Shown here one piece after another: positions 39,801 to 47,300 of a stretch of DNA of 64,000 nucleotides. The notes beneath the pieces were generated by a model, which saw only the letters and a program-made list of their open reading frames with translations, was not told the origin of the DNA and did no database searches. A program made the position numbers and the translations under genes. The number at the start of each line of letters is the position of its first letter. The stretch's first letter is position 1. The DNA is taken from positions 2,914,001-2,978,000 of the forward strand of contig NC_091886.1 of NCBI RefSeq assembly GCF_019399895.1. Direction: 5' to 3'. Source of the DNA: Cardiocondyla obscurior (lineage: Eukaryota; Arthropoda; Insecta; Hymenoptera; Formicidae).

Positions 39801-42551
39801 GCACGATGCTACTTCCGCTGTTTAAGAAAATTAATACTAATATCGTTATACATATTGATTGAGCTATTTTGCGTTTTAATTCCTTCTTTAAATTAATATC
39901 AGTTTAATTAATGCCAAACAGTGACAGATCTTATTTTAATTTAAATATTTTAGTTACTGTTAAATAAAGATATCTCACCGCATTTTATAATTTATATATT
40001 TTTCGCAGAAAAGCTCAGTGAATTAATTAATTTTTATTTTATCTTCCTTACCTCTTTATCGGCCCTCAATGAAAAAGCGCTTTAGAAACAACGCGAGGGG
40101 TCCTTGATTTCTTTTTCAGCACTTGCGTCAGTCGCTGCCCGCCAAGGAGTTTTCCGAACCAGGGCGGTGTTTGTTGGCCATGTCACGAATCCTGCGAAAT
40201 TTGCGCTGGCGCGGGCCAGGACTCCTGCCTCTCATGTGCTCCCGCTCATCTTCGGGTTACTGATTTGGCGGTCTGTCTCCAGCAGTGCCCGGAGGGCTAC
40301 TACGAAAGTACGTGACGAACACCTATTCCGTATTTATATTCCCGCATTTTTCTTAACGCTTATTCTTTATTTGTAAAATCAATATCGAGAATAACGTGAT
40401 GTGATTTCTGTATTTTTCCGCGCAGACACCGAAAACAGCACGTGCGTGCCATGCGAGGCAAACTGCGCCAGCTGCCAGGACAGACCCGACAAATGTACCA
40501 GCTGCGAGCATCATTTGGTGATGCACGAGAACAAATGTTACGCCGCGTGTCCGCTCTACACGTACGAAACGCAGGATTACAATTGCGCGCCGTGCCATCC
40601 TACCTGCGAGACCTGCAACGGGACGGCGGATAATCAATGCATCGCCTGCCGATCTGGCCTATTTGCTTTAAACGGTGAGCGCGCCGAGCTGCATCTCTTT
40701 TTAGATTACGCTCCGACAGAATTTTCTATGAAATATTTACAATAGCAATCTTTAAATAATTTTTTGCAACTCTGTTTAATAAATTATAATAAAAAATGAT
40801 ATTCGACATTGATTATAAATTATTGCTAAACTGATCTTCTACGAATGTTTCACAGGCACGTGCCGAGTCTCATGTCCGACTGGCTATAGCGCCGATAAGA
40901 AACGCCGCGAATGCGTGGCGTGTCCACCCGGCTGTGCGACCTGCAGCAGCCTGAGCTGCACCAGCTGCATCGAAGGCTGGAGCCTGAACAAGAAGGGCCT
41001 GTGCGCGCCCGAGAGTCGCAGTAATTGCAATACGAACCAATATTACGAGGACGGCCAATGCAAGTCGTGCCACTCATCCTGCGAGACTTGTGCCGGTTCT
41101 ACGGAGGATCATTGTATATCCTGTCCGAATCCGTTGTTACTTCAAGGGAAACGCTGCGTATCTCAATGCGACGACGCGTATTATTCTGTAGTACAACCTT
41201 CACGACCGATTTGCGTTCCTTGCCTACACACTTGCAAAAGTTGCGTCTCGCGTTTGAATTGTACAGCATGTCAAGATGGGCTGCAGCTGCAAAGCGGGGA
41301 ATGCAGGTCATCCTGCGCCTCAGGGTAAGACGAGTCGACGTTAGTTAAATGTAAAAAAATCGATAACGTAACAAAATCAATATGTTCTTCTTGTCTTTTG
41401 TTATTAGTTATTACAGCGACAGAGGCCAATGTGCCAAATGTTACTTATCGTGCAAAACGTGTTCGGGACCCAGAAGAGATCAATGCGTTACTTGTCCGAG
41501 AGGCTGGCAGCTGGCAGCCGGCGAATGCCATCCCGAATGTCCAGAGGGATTCTTCAAGTCAAATTTCGGTTGTCAGAAGTGTCATCATTATTGCCGCACG
41601 TGCAAAGGTGAATAATCATTCGATTTATTGACCGATTAAATCTACTCATTTTAATATTCGGCGAAAACAATTTTGTTTTAGGCGAAGGCCCATTAGAATG
41701 TACTTCTTGTCCACCTCACTCTATGCTGGAAGGCGGATTATGTATGGAATGTTTAGGAGCGCAATACTATGACTCCTTGACTCAGTTATGCAAGAGTTGT
41801 CATCCGGATTGCCGCAGATGCACTGGCCCTGGCAAATTCAGCTGTGCTGCATGCTCGCCTCCTCTGCATTTGGACAAGCTGAACAATCAATGCGTGCCTT
41901 GCTGCACAGGAAACGAGAAGGGACCCCAGGCTGAAGAGTGCTGTCTCTGTGATCCAGAAACCGGTACGATTTTATATTTATTTATTTGTATTAACATACA
42001 TTTACTTTTTTATTTATAATAAATCTTATAATTACTAAATTTTTACTAAATATTTACTAAATCTTATAATTACTAAATAATTATTTAAAAAATTCAATAT
42101 AAAATATCTTCATATAATTATTTTTTATATTTTTAGGCGGCTGCAGGAACAGCTCGCCAGCTGGGAAAAGAAGAGTACCAGGAACAGAATTCTCGGCCAA
42201 CGGCGCAATTTCTGAAACATACAACAATTATGGTAGAACAAATAACAACGATTCAGCTTCACTAGCCGTAACAGCTGCCACAACTATGGCAGTTGCCATC
42301 TGCTTAGCATCGATTGCATTATTCGCAATGATATTTGTCGCTCTTCAGGTATACAGCGAAAAACATGAATTTGAACAATATATAAATTTGCAATTTAAAA
42401 TGAAAAAAAAAAGGGTAAACGTGCGTCGTTATTTTATTCACAGGCTTGGTCCGGCAGAAGGGAGATCAATATGGGCTACACACAACTTGCCGTGAAGGTG
42501 GAACCGTCCGACGATGTGGACGCCGACGATTCGACAGAGCTGATGACTTAG
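24777..42551 (+). CDS. Fur2: Furin-like protease 2 (PC5/PACE4-type proprotein convertase), 14 exons, 5' incomplete
   Basis: Calcium-dependent serine endoprotease of the secretory pathway that cleaves precursors after paired basic residues. Join: 24777-24881, 28176-28382, 34739-35033, 37127-37299, 37945-38610, 38730-38946, 39087-39564, 40120-40307, 40426-40674, 40856-41324, 41408-41607, 41682-41963, 42137-42348, 42444-42551. All introns are GT-AG and phases match, giving 1282 residues plus TAG. Order (partial numbering): prodomain 1-50 ending RKKR; catalytic domain about 51-390 with Asp135, His174, oxyanion Asn275, Ser355; P domain about 430-580; Ser/Pro-rich linker about 585-690; about ten Cys-rich furin-like repeats 690-1180; membrane span about 1219-1246; 36-residue tail. 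The repeats, membrane anchor and prodomain wording fit insect Fur2 and vertebrate PCSK5/6 rather than Fur1. Signal peptide and about the first 45 prodomain residues are missing; no upstream exon was recognised in the window. Confidence 0.95.
24882..28175 (+). other. Fur2: Fur2 intron
   Basis: 3.3-kb intron, mostly AT-rich. A CpG-rich stretch near 26150-26700 contains a run of G (26570-26581) and overlapping ORFs under 90 aa on both strands, none recognisable. Nothing else is supported. Confidence 0.85.
28176..28382 (+). CDS. Fur2: Fur2 exon: primary activation site and start of mature enzyme
   Basis: 69 codons in phase 0; acceptor GGTTACAG ends 28175 and donor GTAAGT starts 28383. It starts VHWFQQQHEKKRKKRDFG, the typical prodomain end: the polybasic RKKR (residues 47-50) is the autocatalytic activation site, with cleavage before Asp51. 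Downstream is a Gly/Arg/Gln-rich variable stretch, then the conserved F-x-D-P-L-F-K-E-Q-W-Y-L that leads into the subtilisin domain in this family. Confidence 0.95.
29054..29097 (-). other. Candidate 44-nt minus-strand exon
   Basis: On the minus strand this segment has a good acceptor (TTTTATGTTTCAG, then CCAACGCC) and a good donor (GACTG, then GTGAGTTTTT). The upstream intron would be 115 bp, from donor CTCTTAG/GTGAGC at 29213/29212. Joined to the upstream copy, an ATG there (MARHVPSGRRSRPGG...) would read to a stop inside this exon. Protein coding is unproven; it may be a non-coding RNA exon. Confidence 0.35.
29213..29275 (-). repeat. Diverged repeat unit A, copy 1
   Basis: It shares the core GCTCCGCCG-GGCAGGAT-CC and the CTCCTCCTCC tract with copies at 29607 and 29979. 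On the minus strand it ends at a donor (CTCTTAG/GTGAGC) in the same alignment position as the one in copy 2. It is the most diverged of the three copies; its upstream part is not alignable by eye. Confidence 0.55.
29607..29945 (-). repeat. Tandem repeat unit A, copy 2, with minus-strand splice signals
   Basis: Alignable with copy 3 over more than 200 bp. Minus-strand reading: exon ending GCGCACG at 29786, donor GTAAGATA, 74-bp intron 29712-29785, acceptor ACGTTTCAG, exon 29607-29711, then GT in GGGTATAT. Across the splice the frame reads KHAHDNNPPLTKDQPDIPRT then S and stop. The product is unknown. Confidence 0.55.
29979..30395 (-). repeat. Tandem repeat unit A, copy 3, with minus-strand splice signals
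   Basis: Offset of about 370 bp from copy 2. Minus-strand donor CTCA/GTAAGTTC at 30158/30157, 80-bp intron 30078-30157, acceptor CTGTTTCAG. Across the splice an ATG-started frame reads MALKHALNNNLLLKKDQP then DIPQTS and stop, at the same stop position as copy 2. The GT that would end the lower exon in copies 1 and 2 is GA here. A 78-aa Arg/Glu-rich ORF (30154-30390, minus) also covers the upstream part. Confidence 0.55.
30396..30745 (-). repeat. Tandem repeat unit B, copy 1 (475-bp period)
   Basis: Near-identical to 30871-31222 over most of its length, for example AAAAAAGATTTTACGGCGAA, GAATTCTGACTATGCCGCGG and GTACGCGTAAATGAGTATAT. Both copies keep a minus-strand donor (CTCCCAA/GTAAGTAATA; here at 30574/30573). 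The right end is CpG-dense with CCGGAAGT (ETS-type site), like a promoter and 5' exon read to the left. Confidence 0.75.
30871..31222 (-). repeat. Tandem repeat unit B, copy 2 (475-bp period)
   Basis: Second copy of unit B; its minus-strand donor lies at 31049/31048, exactly 475 bp from that of copy 1. Upstream on the minus strand (31222-31290) is a GC-rich stretch with TGCGCCTGCGCG, an NRF1-like palindrome, and AGGAAG tracts, as in TATA-less promoters. Many of the differences from copy 1 are transitions, and indels are few. Confidence 0.75.
34739..35033 (+). CDS. Fur2: Fur2 exon: catalytic Asp and His
   Basis: 295 nt, phase 0 in and phase 1 out; acceptor TTTCGCAG ends 34738, donor GTAAGA at 35034. 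It encodes NGGAKDGYDMNLGPAW, then VVVSILDDGI, where the first Asp (codon 34829-34831) is the catalytic Asp, and GDNKHGTRCAGE, where His (34946-34948) is the catalytic His. Between them is an acidic DINDNDDDP loop of the kind that binds calcium in convertases. It ends in YNASIGG with the last Gly codon split by the intron. Confidence 0.97.
35034..37126 (+). other. Fur2: Fur2 intron
   Basis: 2.1-kb intron. 35700-36540 is CpG-rich; the rest is AT-rich. No exon, RNA gene or repeat recognised. Confidence 0.85.
37127..37299 (+). CDS. Fur2: Fur2 exon: subtilisin core (VRMLDG to YGVTS)
   Basis: 173 nt, phase 1 in and phase 0 out; acceptor GTTTCAG ends 37126 and donor GTAAGC begins 37300. It encodes VRMLDGPVNDAVEA, then the diagnostic IYSASWGPEDDGKTVDGPGP and LARRAFIYGVTS. 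The SASWGPEDDG block shapes the substrate-specificity pocket in kexin-like proteases. Reading through the donor keeps the frame open to 37473, but the sequence after 37299 has no family similarity and the splice to 37945 restores the conserved text. Confidence 0.96.
37300..37944 (+). other. Fur2: Fur2 intron
   Basis: 645-bp intron between two catalytic-domain exons; it ends in a long pyrimidine tract (37919-37937) before the ACAG acceptor. Nothing else was seen. Confidence 0.85.
37945..38610 (+). CDS. Fur2: Fur2 exon: oxyanion Asn, catalytic Ser and start of P domain
   Basis: The largest coding exon (222 codons, phase 0 both ends); acceptor TTCTATACAG ends 37944, donor GTAAGA at 38611. GSIFVWASGNGG carries the oxyanion-hole Asn (37987-37989; kexin-like enzymes use Asn, except PC2 with Asp). 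HTGTSASAPLAAG carries the nucleophile Ser (38227-38229). The Asn-to-Ser distance is 80 residues against 73 in human furin, owing to a longer GTPGNDKSVATVDMDAKLRP segment. It also contains KRKVSHKFGYGLMDAGAMV and the P-domain entry VPPQHICKS. Confidence 0.98.
38730..38946 (+). CDS. Fur2: Fur2 exon: P (Homo B) domain core
   Basis: 217 nt, phase 0 in and phase 1 out; acceptor AATCGTAG ends 38729, donor GTAAGA at 38947. It encodes VSLRFFPRGNLRLLLTSPMGTTS, L-x-x-R-R/P-D beta strands and WPFLSVHFWGEKADGRWTL, the beta-barrel P domain that stabilises the protease and sets calcium and pH dependence. The RGD motif present in several mammalian convertases at the end of this region is not seen here (it reads NRHVNSPG). 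Confidence 0.95.
39087..39564 (+). CDS. Fur2: Fur2 exon: P-domain end, Ser-rich linker and first Cys-rich repeat
   Basis: 478 nt, phase 1 in and phase 2 out; acceptor TTGTTGTAG ends 39086, donor GTGAGT at 39565. It begins ILKKWQLIFYGTSTNPIR, the end of the P domain. About 100 residues rich in Ser, Ala, Pro and Asp follow, without Cys and probably disordered and O-glycosylated. It ends with HDCDPQCDAQGCYGKGPTQC, the first furin-like Cys-rich module. Confidence 0.94.
39565..40119 (+). other. Fur2: Fur2 intron
   Basis: 555-bp AT-rich intron between the linker exon and the next Cys-rich exon; donor GTGAGT and acceptor CTTTTTCAG. No further features. Confidence 0.85.
40120..40307 (+). CDS. Fur2: Fur2 exon: furin-like Cys-rich repeats
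   Basis: 188 nt, phase 2 in and phase 1 out; acceptor CTTTTTCAG ends 40119, donor GTACGT at 40308. It encodes TCVSRCPPRSFPNQGGVCWP then CHESCEICAGAGQDSCLSC and CLQQCPEGYYE, the C-x-x-C and C-P-x-G-Y-Y signatures of furin-like (FU) repeats. No long ATG-started ORF covers it in the coding frame; the 90-aa ORF over this position is out of frame. Confidence 0.93.
40426..40674 (+). CDS. Fur2: Fur2 exon: furin-like Cys-rich repeats
   Basis: 249 nt, phase 1 at both ends; acceptor CCGCGCAG ends 40425, donor GTGAGC at 40675. It encodes CVPCEANCASCQDRPDKC, CTSCEHHLVMHENKCYAACP and CAPCHPTCETCNGTADNQC. The Asn-Gly-Thr and Asn-Ser-Thr sequons suggest N-glycosylation of the repeat region. Confidence 0.94.
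40856..41324 (+). CDS. Fur2: Fur2 exon: three furin-like Cys-rich repeats
   Basis: 469 nt, phase 1 in and phase 2 out; acceptor GTTTCACAG ends 40855, donor GTAAGA at 41325. Cys-dense and fully open: CRVSCPTGYSADKKRREC, CVACPPGCATCSSLSCTSC, CKSCHSSCETCAGSTEDHC, CVPCLHTCKSCVSRLNC. In PC5 and PACE4 such repeats bind cell-surface heparan sulfate proteoglycans and TIMPs; this role is family knowledge and not shown by the sequence. Confidence 0.95.
41408..41607 (+). CDS. Fur2: Fur2 exon: furin-like Cys-rich repeat
   Basis: 200 nt, phase 2 in and phase 1 out; acceptor TTGTTATTAG ends 41407 and donor GTGAAT at 41608. It encodes YYSDRGQCAKCYLSCKTC, CVTCPRGWQLAAGECHPEC and PEGFFKSNFGCQKCHHYC. Confidence 0.93.
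41682..41963 (+). CDS. Fur2: Fur2 exon: last furin-like Cys-rich repeats
   Basis: 282 nt, phase 1 at both ends; acceptor TTGTTTTAG ends 41681, donor GTACGA at 41964. It encodes CTSCPPHSMLEGGLCMEC, CKSCHPDCRRCTGPGKFSC and a final dense CCTGNEKGPQAEECCLC cluster that departs from the regular repeat and closes the Cys-rich region. Confidence 0.93.
42137..42348 (+). CDS. Fur2: Fur2 exon: juxtamembrane stalk and transmembrane helix
   Basis: 212 nt, phase 1 in and phase 0 out; acceptor TTTTTAG ends 42136, donor GTATAC at 42349. It starts GCRNSSPAGKRRVPG, with a basic KRR that could allow shedding, then an Asn/Thr/Ser-rich stalk, and a hydrophobic run of about 27 residues (1219-1246, LAVTAATTMAVAICLASIAL onward). 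The frame stays open across the following 95-bp intron. Confidence 0.93.
42444..42551 (+). CDS. Fur2: Fur2 terminal exon: cytoplasmic sorting tail
   Basis: 36 codons including TAG at 42549-42551; acceptor TTATTCACAG ends 42443. The tail begins AWSGRREINMGYTQLAVKVE. YTQL (1259-1262) is a Y-x-x-hydrophobic adaptor motif. Residues 1267-1279 are an acidic run (E-P-S-D-D-V-D-A-D-D-S-T-E) with Ser/Thr in casein-kinase-2 context. The pair resembles the Tyr and acidic-cluster signals that retrieve furin to the trans-Golgi network. Confidence 0.93.
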   Translation, partial: AWSGRREINMGYTQLAVKVEPSDDVDADDSTELMT

Positions 42552-44304
42552 ACTTCGTTAACGCCGACGTAGCTGATGACATTTTGTCGCAGAAATATCG
42601 ACAAATCCCAATTGCGATTGATTCGCGAGTCAGAAGTTACGTACATTCGCATTAGCGAAGTCCACGGATAGCCTATATATGTGATGATAAGGCAAATAGG
42701 AAAATGGTGGTAAATACGTAGCGGGGAGGAAAGAGTTGAAGAAGGAGGAGGAGTAAGCAAAAAAAAAAAAAAAAAGAAAAGAAAGATCGTCGAAAACGTG
42801 ATAGTAGAAAACTCCATAGAATGTCGTATGAATGAACGGAATGAAAGAGAAAGGAAGAGAGTGAGAACAAGCATGATTGTTATTTACATGGCCGTGGTGC
42901 GGTCGCGTGAATGTGCGAATATACAAGGAATGTGTTTTAGCTAGAGATATACTTTTTGCCCATCATTGTTGTCAAGTGCGTCGCCGATGTCATCGTCACG
43001 CACGCAAAGACATTTCCGATATGGATAGTGATTCGAAATACGGATAAAAAAAAAGGGTGAAGGACATTATGAAGTGCCTGATTAGTGACACCCTTGTTTC
43101 CACACCCTTTCGCGTTCCCCCTCCGACGCTTTCTGTCTTCGAAGTAACTCTAAGCCTTCGTCGATTATATCGTCACGTGCACTGAGAAAAAAAATTATTT
43201 AATTAAAACAAATATTTAGTTGCATACGTTCAAACAAATGTTTATTTAATGTGAGCAAAAATACATTTACATTAGTAAAATATATTGTCTATTTTAATAT
43301 ATTTTATTAATTCAAATATATTTTTGCTTACTTTAAATAATTTATTTGTTTGAACGTATTCAACTAAATATTTTTTTAGATTAAATTTTTTTTTTTTCTC
43401 AGTGTGTGCGCGCGAGGAAGTAAGACCTCGGCTAGGTGATGAATAATATGAATACACTTTAACCGTTGCGCGTTGCAAGAGTCGAGAGCAATCTAGTTCA
43501 TTTAATTAGTTTTCCTTAACTGCCTATCGATTTTTTCTTCGCGCAACATTCTTCTTAACGCAATCGACGACCGTCAAGTTATCGAAGGGACAAATGCGTC
43601 TCTCTTTCTTCATCTCTCTTCTGGAAGGCTACCAGCACCCCGTTAAGTAGGGTGAAGGGACACGTATGTAAAGTGGCCTCCGTACATTAGGCTGAACCAC
43701 GGACCACGTAATCGTAATCGTTAATTGTGAATTATGAATGGATATTGTTATATATTTGTATAAATGATATTAGTAACAAGTGAGCGAACAAAGGGGAGTA
43801 ATCGCAAGGATCAGGAGGGGGAGGCGAAAGAAACGATATAGCGAATGACGCTCGGAAGGAGGCGAGAACTGAAGCGAGCAAAGGGAAGAAAGAAGATCGT
43901 CGCTCGTGAGCTTCGTTCTCCCATGTAAAAACCTGAATGTCTCGACTAATCGATACAATTCGCACGCCCGAAAAAAAATCTACGGACTCTTACTGCGATC
44001 ACCCAGTTATCCGACGCATTTGTGACATCAATCGTCACATTCCAGTACCTCCCAAGCTGACATAACACAAGCCATCGACACAAGCAATGCGTTTTTGTAA
44101 ACTGTTTCTTGTTATTACTTGATTGTCTATTCTGATGTTTTGTTTAATATCTCACTTTCTAAGTTGTTCTTACTTATTTCTTTAATTCTCGCTCGTATCC
44201 ATCTTTTCCCTGTTTTCATTGGGATCGCGTGAGAGGAGGGAAGTCATTTAAAACAAAAAAAAAAAAATATATAAAAAAAAGGAAAAAGAATAAATGAGAA
44301 TAAA
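42552..44304 (+). other. Fur2: Probable Fur2 3' UTR and polyadenylation region
   Basis: Downstream of the TAG there is no coding signal. Candidate AATAAA signals stand at 44289-44294 and 44299-44304 inside an A-rich stretch, so the 3' UTR may be about 1.7 kb. An insertion of MITE type lies inside (43180-43404). The true end cannot be fixed from sequence alone. Confidence 0.4.
43180..43404. mobile_element. Palindromic MITE-like element, 225 bp
   Basis: The ends are inverted repeats: CACTGAGAAAAAAAA at the left and its complement ending TTTTCTCAGTG at the right. The whole element folds on itself: arms share AAATATTTAGTTG and the block TACGTTCAAACAAAT (left) / ATTTGTTTGAACGTA (right), separated by a short AT-rich centre. 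It has no coding capacity. It is flanked by TG on both sides, a possible short target duplication. This is typical of a non-autonomous foldback DNA transposon. Confidence 0.75.
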
Positions 44305-47300
44305 AAGAAAGAAAAAGAATTACACGCAACGATCCGTAGCGAATCGATATTCTCGAAAGCCATCGCCCACGCCTACTCGTGTGAATATTGACTTTCTCCT
44401 TGTGATTTGATATAAAGCTATTATTGTACTTTTATGATGACCGCGATTATAAATATATACATATATACACACAATGCATAAGTATGTACATCGCTTCCTT
44501 GAGTATCCCTATTCGCTTTTACTTAGATTTCTCGACGCTCTACTTTTCTGTTACCGTCCTAGGTAAGTACAGCTATAATATTGACTTTAATTACGGTGAT
44601 GCGCGGGAAAGGCAAACCGACCGTAGAAGTCGAAAATGAACGAGGTATAACAGTAACCGAACTCCGTGGCCATTACTTAATGAAACATGAAAGATTAACT
44701 TGAATCTCACGTCTGAATTTTTACTCTATATAAAAAAAACGTTAATAAATTTTTTTTATCAAGTGATACGTGCATCTGTATACATCGTACGAGAGAAAAG
44801 TGATGAAAAATATTTATAACGCAAATATTTTCGTCACGCGTTAAAAAGCAAAAAAAAATAAACATTTTTCTAAAAAAAAAAAAAAAAAAAAATTGTTAAC
44901 TTCTGTATCAAAATTGAAATCATTTACTAACTGCAAAATATTTTCCACACTAAAATATTCAATGAAATCCAAAGTAAATCGCTTATCAATTCACTTTATC
45001 AATCTAACTTCGAATTAATCGTCCATTTCATTCGACGACCGCGCGTTGGAAGCCTAGTTTCCAATTGCGAGGCAACTGCCGCGGATAACATCGACCTCGT
45101 TGAACTCTATCGAGAATAAGAATCGTGAAATGGAGTTCTTAATTAGGATACGAGAACTACTAAATCGCCGTGTCACGCGATGAGAGAAAACGGCGCACGT
45201 CAGCAGAGAGCTGGCGGACTCGGTGTGGAAATTACGTTTGGCTGATTGTCTTACTTCCCCTCTGACAGCCAGGGTGAAGCTGTGAATGACGCAAGAATCA
45301 GTCGTCGGCGGACGCTGACATTCTGTTTGTGCTCTTCGAGCCTCTCATGTATTTTACATTCAGCAGAGCCTGATATAATAGGCGACGAGCGCCGACAGCT
45401 GAAGCGGGGAAGAAAGCGGACGATTCGGAATTTCAATTTCGTTAAAAAGGAATATCGCTCTTTTGCCGGACAACCTTCATTCATTTTGACGCACATAAAC
45501 TCACTTATTTTAATAAAAGAGAGCGTATAAAAAATATAAAGCGTCTTAAAAAAAAACAAAGAAAAAAAAAACGTTAAGAATATCTTTATAAATTGTAATA
45601 AGAGACTTTAACGTAAATTTTCTATTTTATAGTTTAATAAGATTTTATCAAATATAACTTTCATATCACTTCGGGTTGCAAACATCCGGAAGGGACGTCT
45701 AAAAGGCAAGGCAGATTTTTAGTGGGTATTTTCTTTTGGAAATATTGCTGAAATCTATGCGCAAATGAAACGGAGAAACGAAAAGAACGGGAGGGGGCGG
45801 GTTTAATCAAAGTTGACCCTTCTGCGCCGCTTGAAATCGCTCATTTCCATTGCGCTGTTCTATTTCTTTTTCTTTTTTAACTGTTCTCGTGGAAACGGAC
45901 AAATGCGAAACGAACTGTATGCGAACTCCGCCGTGTCCGGAGGCAGGAGATAAATAAGCTTTTCGACGTAAGAGCGGAAGTATTGCGGTGAAATAAAAGC
46001 GGTCAGTCGGGTGGCGATTCTCGACGGAGATGGGTCAAAGGTGTTGTATGCGAAGCGAGAGACGAAGATGGGCTGACCAGGGTAAAAGGTAAGATCGATG
46101 TGGCGCCTCGGGCCCAAGGGTTTTCGATCGAAATACGAAAGACTCAACGAGGGCTCGCCGGGTGATCCTTTCCTTTCGCGAGAAAGGTTATTTTTAAATT
46201 CCCTCCCAAATACGGAAATAATTCCGAATACGATCAATTGTACTACGCTTGTTTTTAGAGATGGTTTAAAATTGAGAAACGTGCGTGTGCGCGCGTGCAT
46301 ATAAAGTCTCTAATGAATAAACTTATATCTGCACGATGTGAAAAAGTTTAACGGGAATAAAAAGAGATACACTCGACGGTAGGTCGTGATTTGTTATCGC
46401 GAATGATAAAGCGGTGGCCGAAACGTTCGACGAGGGGTACGGCCGTTGAAATATTTTACTACGAGGAAACCGGAAACGCTAACGGCACCGCGGTAATGGG
46501 CGCCGACCGCGCGGTTCAGAAGCGCGGCAAGAAACTTTACTGGGAACGGAAAATCGGGCAGAAAAGAACGACGAGGCAAAGGGAATAGGATTCATCTCGG
46601 TAGCAGATCTTAGTCCTTTTATAGCCACTCGCGGGAAGAGAGAAGATCGCATTTGCCGCCGGCGTCAAAGCTTCACCATACGGCGCTTCGCGCTGAACGG
46701 GAAGCCGTAAAAAACTCCTGCCGCAAGAAAGTTCATACCGCGATCTTCCCACCGAAGGGACCCCGGATGTCGTCCCTTCGTCCAATATCGTTCTCCGTAA
46801 TTTCGATTTTTGCGTTTAACCAGGCGGAAGTGCACAAATCTCACTCCGGTTTTGTGTATCGTAAAGGAGAGATTATTTCAGTTCTGCTGAATGATCGGGG
46901 GAGACAAATTTAAAATGCGATTAATTTTCTTTACGTTTAAATGATTAATTGTAGGTTTCATTTGTAGGTTTCTTACTCAGCGTTGTTTTTCAAATAACGA
47001 GGAACGTTATATTTTATCGTTTCCAAAAAATTGTTAATTCAAGTTATCGTTGCACCTTTTTTTTTCTTTCCTCATTTTCAACCCTCTTCCCTCGTCGCTC
47101 AACGTTTTTCATTATCCTTACGAGCACTCCCGATCGCGCCCGTTCGTTATTTTGTCATAATTCGATCAGCCGTAGTTCTTCTACGGGAACGACCCGCTCT
47201 CGTATACAGTTCCTTTCTAGTACACGGATAAATCATAAAACCGTCTGTCGTATCCGGCAGGATGAACGAGAATCGACTTTCGTGTTCCCGGGTCCAGGTG

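Noticed and set aside
40870..41073. Ala-rich minus-strand ORFs over the Cys-rich region
   Set aside because: Antisense reading of Cys codons in Fur2 exons (TGC read as GCA); not a gene.
45860..46300. 146-aa minus-strand ORF
   Set aside because: No recognisable domain, ends in poly-Lys from a homopolymer, and lies in a CpG-rich patch where several frames are open by chance.
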